Source of the DNA: Pseudoalteromonas citrea
GTDB lineage: Bacteria; Pseudomonadota; Gammaproteobacteria; Enterobacterales; Alteromonadaceae
Assembly (NCBI RefSeq): GCF_000238375.3
Contig: NZ_AHBZ03000012.1
Span: forward strand, 62,001 to 126,000
Length of the DNA stretch: 64,000 bases
Direction: 5' to 3'
Numbering within the stretch: position 1 is the stretch's first letter; each line of letters begins with the position of its first letter. The notes beneath the pieces are model-generated. The model searched no databases. It was not told the DNA's origin and saw only the letters and a program-made list of their open reading frames with translations. Shown here piece by piece: positions 63,858 to 64,000 of the stretch. The translations under genes were made by a program, and so were the position numbers.

Positions 63858-64000
63858 TTACTCAATAGAAAAACGATGTGCTTCATTTACGCGAATGGTT
63901 AAATCACTCTGCTTTGGTAACGATGCCAGCCCCCACACAGTCAAACGTTCAAAGTATTTAATAAATTCAGCGACCTCAAGGTCATTCATTCCCTCACCAA
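63858..64000 (-). CDS. C-terminus of probable D-glycerate 3-kinase (partial)
   Basis: Reading the minus strand from the window edge to the stop at 63858 gives 47 codons, with the segment MNDLEVAEFIKYFERLTVWG followed by LASLPKQSDLTI. This resembles the end of P-loop D-glycerate 3-kinase / uridine-kinase-like proteins (pattern M-x-D/E-x-x-V/L-A-x-F-I-x-x-F/Y-E-R-L-T). The catalytic P-loop lies outside the window, so the function is provisional. Confidence 0.6.
   Translation of the reverse strand, partial: GEGMNDLEVAEFIKYFERLTVWGLASLPKQSDLTIRVNEAHRFSIE

Noticed and set aside
1-64000. CRISPR arrays, tRNA or rRNA genes
   Set aside because: No regularly spaced repeats, and no cloverleaf other than the tRNA-like part of tmRNA, were seen.

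Overview
The window looks like a chromosomal segment of a marine gammaproteobacterium of the order Alteromonadales, most like Pseudoalteromonas. The reasons are the AT-leaning base composition, the gamma-type tmRNA tag (ANDDNYSLAA), an E. coli-like fadIJ pair, epmC/yfcL, cyoABCDE, a GlyGly-CTERM protein, and many signalling genes (MCP, EAL, FIST, HDOD). This placement is inference from gene content; no marker gene was compared.

Layout. 1-8300 is an accessory zone. It opens with tmRNA (ssrA). A 57-bp sequence from the ssrA 3' end and terminator recurs almost perfectly about 3.6 kb downstream and brackets a divergent LytTR regulator / serine beta-lactamase-like pair, as expected of an island remnant at ssrA. 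Next come an unknown small protein, a gene cut by an IS110/IS1111-type insertion sequence, and a PD-(D/E)XK nuclease-like gene. 8600-12800 is a zinc-responsive group: a nuclease-fold lipoprotein and an AztD-like zinc chaperone, each preceded by a Zur-type palindrome, with a MerC-family membrane protein and a methyltransferase between them. 13221-20474 holds an unusually large glutamate synthase-like protein (1817 aa) followed 15 nt later by a CysJ-type diflavin reductase, with no gltD or cysI. This is the best candidate here for an undescribed enzyme system. 20496-26761 (minus strand) is the cytochrome bo-type oxidase operon cyoABCDE with a SCO protein and two small genes. Its upstream region carries near-consensus Fur and FNR sites.

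27000-48000 is mixed: a PhoD phosphatase, an SdaC-type transporter, a cyclophilin with a GlyGly-CTERM tail, an EAL phosphodiesterase, an MCP, a FIST sensor with its histidine kinase (NosP-like pair), an AbgT transporter, an HDOD protein, a degenerate receiver-TPR protein, an Nramp-related transporter lacking the usual metal motifs, a TonB-C/TPR protein, and the epmC - NAD-kinase-like - yfcL operon. 49600-53200 is fadIJ behind a FadR-type operator. 53421-60271 is the MoxR-DUF58-DUF4381-BatA-BatB-BatD stress/aerotolerance operon, followed by an ECF sigma factor with its DUF3379 partner. The window ends with a Tim44-like protein, a GrpB-family protein, a small membrane protein and the 3' end of a probable D-glycerate 3-kinase gene.

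No tRNA, rRNA or CRISPR array was seen. All functional statements come from reading motifs by eye; no database search was possible.
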